Origin: Phascolarctobacterium succinatutens CAG:287
Lineage (GTDB): Bacteria > Bacillota > Negativicutes > Acidaminococcales > Acidaminococcaceae
Length of the DNA stretch: 20,121 nucleotides
Reading direction: 5' to 3'
NCBI RefSeq assembly: GCF_000434895.1
Contig: NZ_FR892819.1
Span: 58,035-78,155, forward strand
Shown in pieces: positions 1 to 5,779 of the stretch (position 1 is the first letter of the stretch; each line of letters starts with the position of its first letter). A model generated the notes under the pieces. The model ran no database searches and had not been told where the DNA came from. It saw only the letters and a program-made list of their open reading frames with translations. A program made the position numbers and the translations under genes.

Positions 1-6
1 AAGAGG

Positions 7-201
7 ATGTATAGCTTTAATGAGCTGAGCGAAAGCCAAAAGCTGACAGCAGAAGAAAAAAAGACCGCTAAACAAATTCTTGGTTTGCTTAACGGTCAGA
101 ATCAGGTAGCAGCAAAGCAGATGCTTGACTTCTGTAGCTACGTAATCGAATGTAATTCTAACGTTGCTGTTGTTTTTGAAGAAGAGCAAGCAGAAGCTTG
201 A
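7..201 (+). CDS. Small hypothetical early phage protein, possibly 5' incomplete
   Basis: Encodes about 64 acidic, Glu/Gln-rich residues, probably mostly helical, with two Cys in the C-terminal half and an acidic tail (FEEEQAEA). I do not recognise the family. The only purine-rich stretch before the ATG (GAGG) abuts it with no spacing, and the frame is open to the window edge, so the true start may lie upstream. The 3' end converges with a small minus-strand gene and overlaps it by 44 bp, which is unusual in an otherwise tightly co-directional early region. Function unknown. Confidence 0.6.
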   Translation: MYSFNELSESQKLTAEEKKTAKQILGLLNGQNQVAAKQMLDFCSYVIECNSNVAVVFEEEQAEA

Positions 202-334
202 TGTTGTTATCTGTAGAGATTATCCGGCACTGCTTTTCCTGGTCAATATAAAAAGCGCAGCCTGGACAATCAATTTTAATACCGGTAGCCATACCTCCGG
301 TAATTGGACATTTTTTAGGCATTTCAATAAACAT
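158..334 (-). CDS. Small Cys-rich (zinc-binding-like) protein on the minus strand
   Basis: A 58-residue protein beginning MFIEMPKKCPITGG. It carries four cysteines: one in the KKCP motif, a CPGC pair near residues 23-26 and one at about residue 36, followed by a Leu-rich, Gln-rich helical tail. Short phage peptides with a KKCPxTG start and spaced Cys are known and usually thought to bind zinc; their role is unknown. The start is set by an excellent ribosome site (GGAGGTGAT, six bases before ATG). An extended -10 element lies just upstream on the same strand, so it has its own promoter. It is the only minus-strand gene in the early block and overlaps the tail of the preceding plus gene. Confidence 0.7.
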   Translation of the reverse strand: MFIEMPKKCPITGGMATGIKIDCPGCAFYIDQEKQCRIISTDNNIKLLLALLQKQQQR

Positions 335-360
335 AATATCACCTCCGTTCTGTAATACCT

Positions 361-369
361 ATTATAGCA
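361..369 (-). promoter_or_regulatory. Extended -10 promoter for the minus-strand small gene
   Basis: Read on the minus strand this is TGCTATAAT, a perfect TATAAT hexamer with the TGn extension. No good -35 is seen 17 bases upstream, which an extended -10 can tolerate. The predicted transcript start falls about 20 bases before the ATG at 334, leaving room for the GGAGGTGAT ribosome site. Its position fits only the minus-strand gene. Confidence 0.55.
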
Positions 370-396
370 CGGGAGAGATGGAAAGGGGCGAGAATA

Positions 397-561
397 ATGG
401 AAGTAAAGCAAGAAGTATTCACTGAAAAACGCGTAAAGCGCACGGCGGTTGACATGTCCAAGCTTAAAGCGGACGGCCTTATGGTTGCGGCCGCATATAT
501 GCAAGGCTTGCAAGCTGCCGTAAGACTGTGTGAACAGCAACAACAGGTAGTCGGCCAGTAG
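397..561 (+). CDS. Small hypothetical phage protein
   Basis: Codes for 54 residues: a charged N-terminal third (MEVKQEVFTEKRVKRTAVDM), an Ala-rich helical centre and a Gln-rich C terminus. The ribosome site AAAGGGGC lies about seven bases before the ATG. It is the first plus-strand gene after the minus-strand gene, with a 62-bp gap that holds the opposing promoter. No family recognised. The balanced composition, good start signal and head-to-tail packing with the next genes support a real gene. Confidence 0.6.
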   Translation: MEVKQEVFTEKRVKRTAVDMSKLKADGLMVAAAYMQGLQAAVRLCEQQQQVVGQ

Positions 562-583
562 TAGGGCTGAAATAGAAACAAGC

Positions 584-606
584 CCCGCGCCTAGCGTCGG
601 CGCGGG
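584..606 (+). promoter_or_regulatory. GC-rich hairpin directly before a ribosome binding site
   Basis: CCCGCGCC (584-591) pairs perfectly with GGCGCGGG (599-606) around a 7-base loop. The stem ends one base before the AGGAGG ribosome site of the TTG-start gene at 620. There is no T-run, so it is not a rho-independent terminator. It may set translation of that gene or protect the downstream mRNA 5' end. Confidence 0.5.
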
Positions 607-619
607 CAGGAGGTGTGCT

Positions 620-778
620 TTGAATAGTAGGACCGACAAAGATTTGAAAAGAATCATGGGCGCAATCCGGTGTGACACGCTGGAAGAAAAAGCCGAAAAG
701 GAAAAGTGCGCTGGCGTTATTGAACGCATGAATCAGCGTTACGAAACGGCAATGCGCTTTATGAAAAGGAGGAAATAG
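620..778 (+). CDS. Small basic hypothetical protein with TTG start
   Basis: A 52-residue, highly charged protein (starts MNSRTDKDLKRIMG, ends MKRRK) rich in Lys, Arg and Glu with two Cys, probably helical. The start is TTG: AGGAGG at 608-613 sits six bases upstream, and no ATG in this frame has a comparable site. Its last codons AAA AGG AGG AAA double as the ribosome site for the following HTH gene, so the two are likely translationally linked. Family not recognised. Confidence 0.6.
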   Translation: MNSRTDKDLKRIMGAIRCDTLEEKAEKEKCAGVIERMNQRYETAMRFMKRRK

Positions 779-780
779 AA

Positions 781-999
781 ATGCTTGGGAACGTTCCTAT
801 TAAAACGGCCGCACGGCTCATGCAGAAAAGCGAGATGTTTGTGCGTATGGGCCTGCGTAGTGGCGCGTTACCGTTCGGCGTGGCAATTCACGCCAGCAGT
901 AAAAAGAGTTGGGCTTATCATATCAGCCCCGCAAAATTTGCTGAGTACATGGGGATTACGCCTCTTGAATTGGAAGAAGAAGTGTGGAGGTATGACTGA
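781..999 (+). CDS. Small helix-turn-helix phage DNA-binding protein (excisionase-like)
   Basis: 72 residues. The N-terminal half (VPIKTAARLMQKSEMFVRMGLRSG) has the shape of a winged-helix/AlpA-excisionase helix-turn-helix: helix with TAA, short turn, recognition helix with FVRxGLxxG. A strand-rich segment (LPFGVAIHASSKKSWAYHISP) and a YMG helix follow, typical of short DNA-binding proteins in Bacillota phages. Such proteins act as early regulators or directionality factors; which role applies here cannot be told, and no integrase is in view. AAAAGGAGG precedes the ATG. The next gene starts one base after its stop. Confidence 0.75.
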   Translation: MLGNVPIKTAARLMQKSEMFVRMGLRSGALPFGVAIHASSKKSWAYHISPAKFAEYMGITPLELEEEVWRYD

Positions 1000-1155
1000 G
1001 TGACTAAGAAGAAAAGAAGATGTGTTGTATGCGGCAAAGACTTGTCGCACATGAACTTCTCTAAAGTAGTGGATAAGGAAAGCGGCCTGCTTGTTACCGT
1101 GTGCAGCGGCGGCGAGTGCTGGCGCAAGGTTGTTATGAAAGGATGGGGAAAATGA
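1000..1155 (+). CDS. Small zinc-finger-like protein, GTG start
   Basis: 51 residues starting MTKKKRRCVVCGK. A CxxC knuckle at residues 8-11 and a second Cys pair in CSGGEC near residues 35-40 give a plausible four-Cys zinc ribbon. The start is GTG immediately after the stop of the HTH gene, with GGAGG (986-990) as ribosome site. The stop overlaps the next ATG (ATGA), so it is co-translated with the LysM gene. Function unknown; small zinc ribbons of this kind are common in phage early regions. Confidence 0.65.
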   Translation: MTKKKRRCVVCGKDLSHMNFSKVVDKESGLLVTVCSGGECWRKVVMKGWGK

Positions 1156-1484
1156 GCAAGACTACTAAAGGCTTAGTGAAAGCTTTTATCATTACTGCTA
1201 TTCTGCTTGCTGGTCTTGTCTTTCTGACCGGTGGCAGCGCCGCAAAGCTGGCCATTAGAGCACATGGTTTTTTGTTCCCAAGTTATAGCAGAACCCTGGT
1301 TGCTTACACCGTAGGCGAGGGACAGACGCTGTGGGAGATTACCGGGCGTTACATGGACCAACAGGATAAGTACCGTGATTGCCGTGAGCTTATGCACGAT
1401 ATAGCCGAGTACAATAATCTGAATGGCGTGAAGTGGCTGCAAGCGGGACAACAAATTGTTATCCCTTTGTATAAAGAAATCTAA
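1152..1484 (+). CDS. Membrane-anchored LysM-domain protein
   Basis: 110 residues. Residues 1-8 are short and basic, about 9-27 form one hydrophobic membrane segment (AFIITAILLAGLVFLTGG), and roughly 50-108 form a LysM domain, with the signature YTVGEGQTLWEIT and, at the end, NGVKWLQAGQQIVIPL. LysM binds peptidoglycan, so the protein should sit in the cytoplasmic membrane facing the wall. The ATG overlaps the upstream stop and AAGGATGGGGA supplies the ribosome site, which rules out a longer GTG start at 1101. A short N-terminal anchor plus one LysM is the layout of host SOS division inhibitors of the YneA type; the shared layout is a fact, the shared function an inference. Confidence 0.8.
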   Translation: MSKTTKGLVKAFIITAILLAGLVFLTGGSAAKLAIRAHGFLFPSYSRTLVAYTVGEGQTLWEITGRYMDQQDKYRDCRELMHDIAEYNNLNGVKWLQAGQQIVIPLYKEI

Positions 1485-1512
1485 TTTTGTTTTTTGAAAG
1501 GAGATTGATTTT

Positions 1513-1887
1513 ATGAACAACGAATTAGAGTTGGCGATTAAAGATTTCGTCCGCAATGGCGGCGTAGTGCTTGCCGCTAACGATAGCAGAAACATTGTAG
1601 GTATCAGAGGCACTTTTGAGGAAGTCAGCGAGAAGTTTATAAAAGCGCTCGTCAATATGAGTGTGACTATCATCAAAAAGAACCCCGAAGATTTTAAAAT
1701 TCTCGTAGCTGCTACTATGAGCCATTTGCTGGCGCTTGCGGAAATTGCTGAGAAAAAATACGACGCGCCGCAGCTCCGTAAAGATGTGATTTATTGCCTC
1801 GCAATGACATTATGCGACAAAGACGCTGCTCGTTATGCAGCACTCTCTACAAAGCACATGTTAGAAGAAATGGAGGATGAGGCTTGA
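1513..1887 (+). CDS. Hypothetical helical phage protein
   Basis: 124 residues, predicted mainly alpha-helical, mildly acidic, with a conserved-looking centre (SVTIIKKNPEDFKILVAATM) and an acidic end (MLEEMEDEA). GAAAGGAGATTG gives a good ribosome site. It lies directly upstream of the exonuclease gene and overlaps its start by one base, so it belongs to the recombination operon. No recognised domain or catalytic motif. Confidence 0.65.
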   Translation: MNNELELAIKDFVRNGGVVLAANDSRNIVGIRGTFEEVSEKFIKALVNMSVTIIKKNPEDFKILVAATMSHLLALAEIAEKKYDAPQLRKDVIYCLAMTLCDKDAARYAALSTKHMLEEMEDEA

Positions 1888-2828
1888 TGAAGGGTAAACT
1901 GATTATGACAGTTGAGCAGGCGGCTGACCGCGTGGCGTGGGAACGCGTCCGCAATAGCGGTATCGGCGGCAGTGATGTGGCCTGCATCATGGGACTTAAT
2001 CCCTGGAAAAGCGCTTACGCACTCTACGCTGAAAAGCATGGCGATGTAGAAGCAGAGGACCTTTCCAATAATGAATTTGTTTATTGGGGAACCGTCCTTG
2101 AACAGGTGGTAGCTGACAGATTCTGCGAGCTGACCGGCAAGAAGGTTCGCAAATGCGGCACATTGCAAGATGAAAGCTATGATTTCATGCTTGCAAACGT
2201 CGACAGATTAGTGGTGGGTGAAAGCGCAGGCCTTGAATGTAAGACTGCGAACGGCTTTAAGTCGAAGGATTGGGACGGTGACGAACTGCCAGACAGCTAC
2301 TATTGCCAGTGTCAATGGTACATGATGATTACCGGTTGCGAGAAGTGGTATATTGCCTGCTTAATCGGCGGCAATCATTTTGTATGGAAAGAAATTCCGC
2401 GCAATGATGAGTTTATTTCGGATATGAGAGCGCAAGCGATTATATTCTGGAATAACCTGCAAAGCAACATCCCGCCGGAGGTTGACGGCAGCGAAAGCAC
2501 TGCCGCAACCATTGACAAAATGAATAAGGATAAGTTAGCAGTTGACAGTATCGCACTGCCTAGCGCAGCAGAGCAATACATTAAGTGTATTGACGGACTG
2601 ACGGCAACGAAAAAGGTACTGGAAGAACAGTTAGCGCAGGCACAAAACGCCTTGAAGCTCATGCTGAACGGCAGCGAAAGCGGCGTGTTTATGGATAGAA
2701 AAATTACCTATATACAGATTGCCGGAAGAGTAACGCTGGACAAAAAGGCACTGAAAAAAGACCTGCCGGACGTGTACGAAAAGTATGCCAAGGTTGGCAA
2801 GCCTAGTATGAGGTTCACGTTAAAATGA
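1887..2828 (+). CDS. YqaJ-family phage exonuclease (lambda Exo type)
   Basis: 313 residues. Probable 5'-3' double-strand exonuclease of the PD-(D/E)XK YqaJ family, which resects DNA ends for annealing recombination. Motifs in order: GIGGSDVACIMGLNPWKSAY (25-44), WGTVLE with Glu72, ANVDRLV with Asp106, and LECKT with Glu117 and Lys119, the metal-binding core; YYCQCQWYMMITG (138-150) is also typical. Residues about 210-260 look coiled-coil. The ATG at 1887 overlaps the upstream stop by one base; an in-frame ATG at 1905 and a TTG at 1884 are alternatives. The stop overlaps the XRE gene (ATGA), and RecT follows, forming a two-component exonuclease plus annealing system. Confidence 0.9.
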   Translation: MKGKLIMTVEQAADRVAWERVRNSGIGGSDVACIMGLNPWKSAYALYAEKHGDVEAEDLSNNEFVYWGTVLEQVVADRFCELTGKKVRKCGTLQDESYDFMLANVDRLVVGESAGLECKTANGFKSKDWDGDELPDSYYCQCQWYMMITGCEKWYIACLIGGNHFVWKEIPRNDEFISDMRAQAIIFWNNLQSNIPPEVDGSESTAATIDKMNKDKLAVDSIALPSAAEQYIKCIDGLTATKKVLEEQLAQAQNALKLMLNGSESGVFMDRKITYIQIAGRVTLDKKALKKDLPDVYEKYAKVGKPSMRFTLK

Positions 2829-3079
2829 GCCTTACAGAGCAAGAGAAATTAGGCGTTATGCTGTTCCATAAACGTAACCAATTAGGGCTGCGTCAAGCTG
2901 ATGTGGCGAAGAGAATCCATATGCAAACACCGACAATCTCAACTTATGAGTGCGGCGTTGTAAAGAATATCACTCTTGCTACGCGCATTAAAATTGCGCA
3001 GGTTCTGGACTTGTCGCTGGAAGAAATTCTGTATGACAGCGAAAAAGACTGTTTGAAATTAAGGAGGTTAAAAGAATAA
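2825..3079 (+). CDS. XRE-family HTH regulator within the recombination operon
   Basis: 84 residues with a Cro/C1-type helix-turn-helix: RNQLGLRQADVAKRIHMQ then TPTISTYECG as recognition helix (roughly residues 16-50), followed by ATRIKIAQVLDLSLEEIL. It has no C-terminal cleavage or oligomerisation domain, so it is a small DNA-binding protein. Its ATG overlaps the exonuclease stop (ATGA) and its stop overlaps the RecT start (TAATG), so it is translationally coupled on both sides. A possible job is feedback on the replication/recombination operon; the target is not known. Confidence 0.85.
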   Translation: MSLTEQEKLGVMLFHKRNQLGLRQADVAKRIHMQTPTISTYECGVVKNITLATRIKIAQVLDLSLEEILYDSEKDCLKLRRLKE

Positions 3080-3915
3080 TGGCAACAACAAAAGGTATTA
3101 CAAAAAAAGTGGATACTAGTGCGGTAAAAGCTCCGTCGACTTTGAGCTTAGCGATTAACAGTGCAGCGGTGCAGCAGCGCTTTGAAAAGATGCTTGGTGA
3201 AAATGCCGGCAGTTTTTTGTCCAGCGTTCTTACGGTATGCAACAACAATAAGTTGCTGCGCGCGGCGGACTATCGCACAATCCTTGCGGCGGCAGCAACG
3301 GCGGCAAGTCTTAAACTTTCGGTAACTCCGGATTTGGGAGAGGCGTATATCGTTCCGCGTGGTGGGCAGGCGTGCTACCAGACCGGCTATCGTGGTTTGA
3401 TTCAACTGGCACAGCGCAGCCGTCTCATGAAAAAAATCATCATGACGCCGGTGCGGGAAGGCGAACTGTTGAATTGGTGCGTGCTCGATGAAACTTATGA
3501 TAAGGGAAAAAGAATAAGCGATAAGGTTGTAGGCTATTATGCGTACTTTGAAACGATTGACGGCTTTGAAAAGGCTGCATATTGGACCAAAGAAGAAGTT
3601 GTTACTCACGCTAAACGCTTTAGCAAGGCTTTCAACAGTGGCCCGTGGCAAACAGACTTTGATGCAATGGCCTGCAAAACGGTGCTTATTTCTATCCTCA
3701 AAACTTATGCTCCGAAGTCTGTTGACTTAATGAAGGCACTTGAAAATGAAAACAAAGTGGCTTCTATGAACGAAAACACCGGCGAAGCTGAATACATCGA
3801 CGTTGACGCAGAACAAGCGCAGGAACAAACGCAGGAGCTTACAGAGGGCGGCAAGGTTGATACTGTAACCGGCGAAATCTTCACGGCAGAAGAAATTGAA
3901 GCAAGCATGAAATAG
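3079..3915 (+). CDS. recT: RecT family single-strand annealing protein
   Basis: 278 residues. RecT-type proteins coat single strands made by the exonuclease and pair them with complementary DNA. Hallmarks: RFEKMLGENAGSFLSSVLTV near residues 35-54, the LLRAADYRTILAAAATAASL helix, LSVTPDLGEAYIVPRGG and YQTGYRGLIQLAQRS at about 87-118, and the MACKTVLISILKTYAPKS segment near 199-216. The C-terminal 50 residues are acidic and low in complexity, ending EEIEASMK, as is usual for SSB/partner-binding tails. The start overlaps the upstream stop and AAGGAGG lies 11 bases before it. It pairs with the YqaJ exonuclease. Confidence 0.93.
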   Translation: MATTKGITKKVDTSAVKAPSTLSLAINSAAVQQRFEKMLGENAGSFLSSVLTVCNNNKLLRAADYRTILAAAATAASLKLSVTPDLGEAYIVPRGGQACYQTGYRGLIQLAQRSRLMKKIIMTPVREGELLNWCVLDETYDKGKRISDKVVGYYAYFETIDGFEKAAYWTKEEVVTHAKRFSKAFNSGPWQTDFDAMACKTVLISILKTYAPKSVDLMKALENENKVASMNENTGEAEYIDVDAEQAQEQTQELTEGGKVDTVTGEIFTAEEIEASMK

Positions 3916-3925
3916 GTGGTAAAGC

Positions 3926-4780
3926 ATGGCTGATGTAGGCTGGGTAAGACTTTCGACAAGACTGTTTGAAAATCGCAAAATTAAATACCTGCTGAATCAA
4001 CCTAAAGGCGCGGAACTGGTCCTATTATGGGTGCACCTGCTGTGCGCAGCAGGAACCGTTAACGATGGCGGTAGGGTGTACATCTCTCAAAACGTGATGT
4101 ACACTCCGCAGTCATTAGCTGCTGATTTCGGCGTGCCGAAAACCATTGCCGACAAAGCATTAACTTTATTCCAGGATTTGGAATTAATAGAAGTTGAAAG
4201 TGATGGTTGTATTCAAATTTTAGGTTGGGAGAAGCATCAAAATATCACGGGACTAGAAAAGATACGTGAGCAGAACAGGTTGAGAAAGCAGAAGCAAAGA
4301 CAGTGTGACAAGTCACGCAATGTTGATGAGGATATGTCACGTGACAGTCACGTGACAGAGTGTGACAAGTCACGCAATGTCACGCAACAGAGAAGAGAAG
4401 AGAAGAATAGAAAAGAAAAGGATGATTATCATCATCCTAAAAGAAATGACGATGACGAGGAAAAAACGCATACTGAAATTTTTGCCTTATGGGAGAAAAA
4501 CATGATGCCGCTTACTCCAATCGTCGGAGAAAAACTGCAGGCCTTGTTAGGTGAGGTTGGTGAGGCTGCCGTTGAACAGGGAATATTAGCGGCGGTTGAG
4601 CACGGCGCAAGAAACTTTGCGTATGTGCAGACCGTAGCAAGAAACTATGCCAGCGGCAACAGCAAGAAGCAGAATGCAGGTGCCGGATATTCTGGCATGG
4701 ACCTGGTAAACGAACTTTACGGAGATGTAGGAGGTGAGGGCGATGCTGCAACAGCAGAGAATAGCCCAAACGATTGTTAA
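3926..4780 (+). CDS. Phage replisome organiser (DnaD-like replication initiator)
   Basis: 284 residues. The N-terminal ~120 residues match the phage replisome-organiser N domain: WVRLSTRLFENRKIKYL, LVLLWVHLLCAAG, then a winged-helix segment ending LGWEKHQNITGLEKIREQNR. A charged linker (about 115-180) contains a repeated peptide CDKSRNV. The C-terminal part (about 185-250) resembles the DnaD/DnaB_2 domain (WEKNMMPLTPIVGEKLQALL ... FAYVQTVARNYASG). Such proteins bind the phage origin and recruit the host helicase loader. The repeats encoding the linker look like the origin itself, as in lambda O. AGGTGG precedes the ATG. Confidence 0.87.
   Translation: MADVGWVRLSTRLFENRKIKYLLNQPKGAELVLLWVHLLCAAGTVNDGGRVYISQNVMYTPQSLAADFGVPKTIADKALTLFQDLELIEVESDGCIQILGWEKHQNITGLEKIREQNRLRKQKQRQCDKSRNVDEDMSRDSHVTECDKSRNVTQQRREEKNRKEKDDYHHPKRNDDDEEKTHTEIFALWEKNMMPLTPIVGEKLQALLGEVGEAAVEQGILAAVEHGARNFAYVQTVARNYASGNSKKQNAGAGYSGMDLVNELYGDVGGEGDAATAENSPNDC
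4302..4383 (+). other. Probable replication origin: iteron-like repeats inside the initiator gene
   Basis: TGTGACAAGTCACGCAATGT occurs perfectly at 4304-4323 and 4361-4380 (the identity extends two bases further upstream). Between them the palindrome GTCACGTGAC occurs twice, at 4336-4345 and 4347-4356, phased at 11 bp. In all, the pentamer GTCAC or its complement GTGAC is seen nine times within 80 bp. A purine-rich AT-biased stretch and a 7-bp hairpin (GGATGAT/ATCATCC, 4420-4437) follow. Iterons inside the initiator gene are the arrangement of lambda and many Bacillota phages. That this is the origin is an inference. Confidence 0.7.
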
Positions 4781-5354
4781 ACTGCAACAGGCAGGCAAGC
4801 GGATGCCGCAGGATATACGGCCCGGCTTTGACCGCCTGGAAGAAGCGAAAAGAATCTTGTCCGAAACGGTAAACCTTTGGGCAGGAATTTTTAATCAGCA
4901 AAATATAGGCCTTGACCGGTGGGAGAAGGCAGAGCAGATAGCGCTTACCTTGACCGGTGCGAACGGCCTTAACGTGAATATAATCAGCCCGGCGCTGATG
5001 CAGGCTGCTTTGAAGCAGGCAGAAGAAGCTCATGTGCAGGAGAATATAAACCGCTGCAACATGGAGAAGCTGAGCGACGGCAAGCCGCTTGCTGATAGGC
5101 TGAACAGTATGCTGCTGAAATGGACGGCGGCAAAGTTGACGGAACACCGGCTCATTATGCCGTATATGCCGCAGGATAAAGCAGTGTTTGAGTACGGCCG
5201 GCAGATTGGCTTGAATGATAACGCTATTGACAATCAATTCCGTATCCTGCAATGCTACATGAACGACTTTACGTACAGTCGCAAGCATAATGAGCCTTGT
5301 AAAAGTAAGCTGCTGAAATGTGGCGATACGCTTACTTTGGAGGTGCTGGCGTGA
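4743..5354 (+). CDS. Hypothetical replication-module protein
   Basis: 203 residues, mostly helical and rich in Gln, Leu and Ala (starts MLQQQRIAQTIVKLQQAGKR). No P-loop is present, so it is not a DnaC/DnaI-type loader ATPase. Its place right after the replisome organiser makes a helicase-loading or helicase-modulating partner plausible, but nothing in the sequence proves this. The ATG at 4743 is chosen because AGGAGG at 4729-4734 is eight bases before it; the GTG at 4734 overlaps that ribosome site. It overlaps the 3' end of the organiser gene by 38 bp in another frame. Confidence 0.7.
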   Translation: MLQQQRIAQTIVKLQQAGKRMPQDIRPGFDRLEEAKRILSETVNLWAGIFNQQNIGLDRWEKAEQIALTLTGANGLNVNIISPALMQAALKQAEEAHVQENINRCNMEKLSDGKPLADRLNSMLLKWTAAKLTEHRLIMPYMPQDKAVFEYGRQIGLNDNAIDNQFRILQCYMNDFTYSRKHNEPCKSKLLKCGDTLTLEVLA

Positions 5355-5779
5355 ATAATTGGATGGCATGGGTTGGCGTGAAATTTGGCACGCTGACTGT
5401 TGAGAAGTATTTAGGCTACCAGGATAGGGGTTCAGCTTACTTCTTGGTGCGTTGCGATTGTGGCAAAACAAAAAAAGTGACCATCTGGGAGTTTAAGAAA
5501 GGCAAGGAAAAATCTTGTGGCCTGCTGAGATGTAAAGCAAAGGTAAAGGGACTGACGGGTACACCGAAACCGCCGGAAACCATTACGCAGCAGGATGAAA
5601 CTGCTAGCGCACTAGAAGCACGCTTAAAGCCTAAATACTATTGCAGGGCTGTTACACCGGACTGCGTGATAAGCACTCTGCTTCACATTTGCTGCTGTGA
5701 GTGCGACCGCCCGTGCAAGCGGTGTGAGAATACGCCGCAGAAGTGCGGAGCGAGGGAGAGAAAGAAATGCAATTCGTAG
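5351..5779 (+). CDS. Two-module Cys-rich (zinc-binding-like) phage protein
   Basis: 142 residues with a GTG start overlapping the upstream stop (GTGA) and GGAGGTG six bases before it. Residues 1-60 follow a pattern seen in phage DNA-binding and HNH-associated modules: VGVKFGTLTVEKYLG, then VRCDCGKTKKV, then KSCGLLRCK. A Thr/Pro/Gln-rich linker (about 65-90) leads to a second Cys cluster ICCCECDRPCKRCENTPQKC near the end, likely another zinc site. The two clusters look like separately evolved modules joined by the linker. It overlaps the methyltransferase start by 13 bp. Nucleic-acid binding is likely; no catalytic motif is visible. Confidence 0.7.
   Translation: MNNWMAWVGVKFGTLTVEKYLGYQDRGSAYFLVRCDCGKTKKVTIWEFKKGKEKSCGLLRCKAKVKGLTGTPKPPETITQQDETASALEARLKPKYYCRAVTPDCVISTLLHICCCECDRPCKRCENTPQKCGARERKKCNS

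Noticed and set aside
220..729. 169-residue open frame on the minus strand
   Set aside because: Antisense to small plus-strand genes with good ribosome sites. It overlaps the real minus-strand gene at 158-334 in another frame. No start signal.
4743..5354. DnaC/DnaI-type helicase loader
   Set aside because: The position fits, but no Walker A (GKT/S) motif is present, so the loader name was not given.
4512..5471. 319-residue open frame on the minus strand
   Set aside because: It is antisense to the replisome organiser, its partner and the Cys-rich gene, which have good motifs or starts. Its His/Arg/Gln/Leu-rich composition is typical of a shadow frame, and no ribosome site was found.
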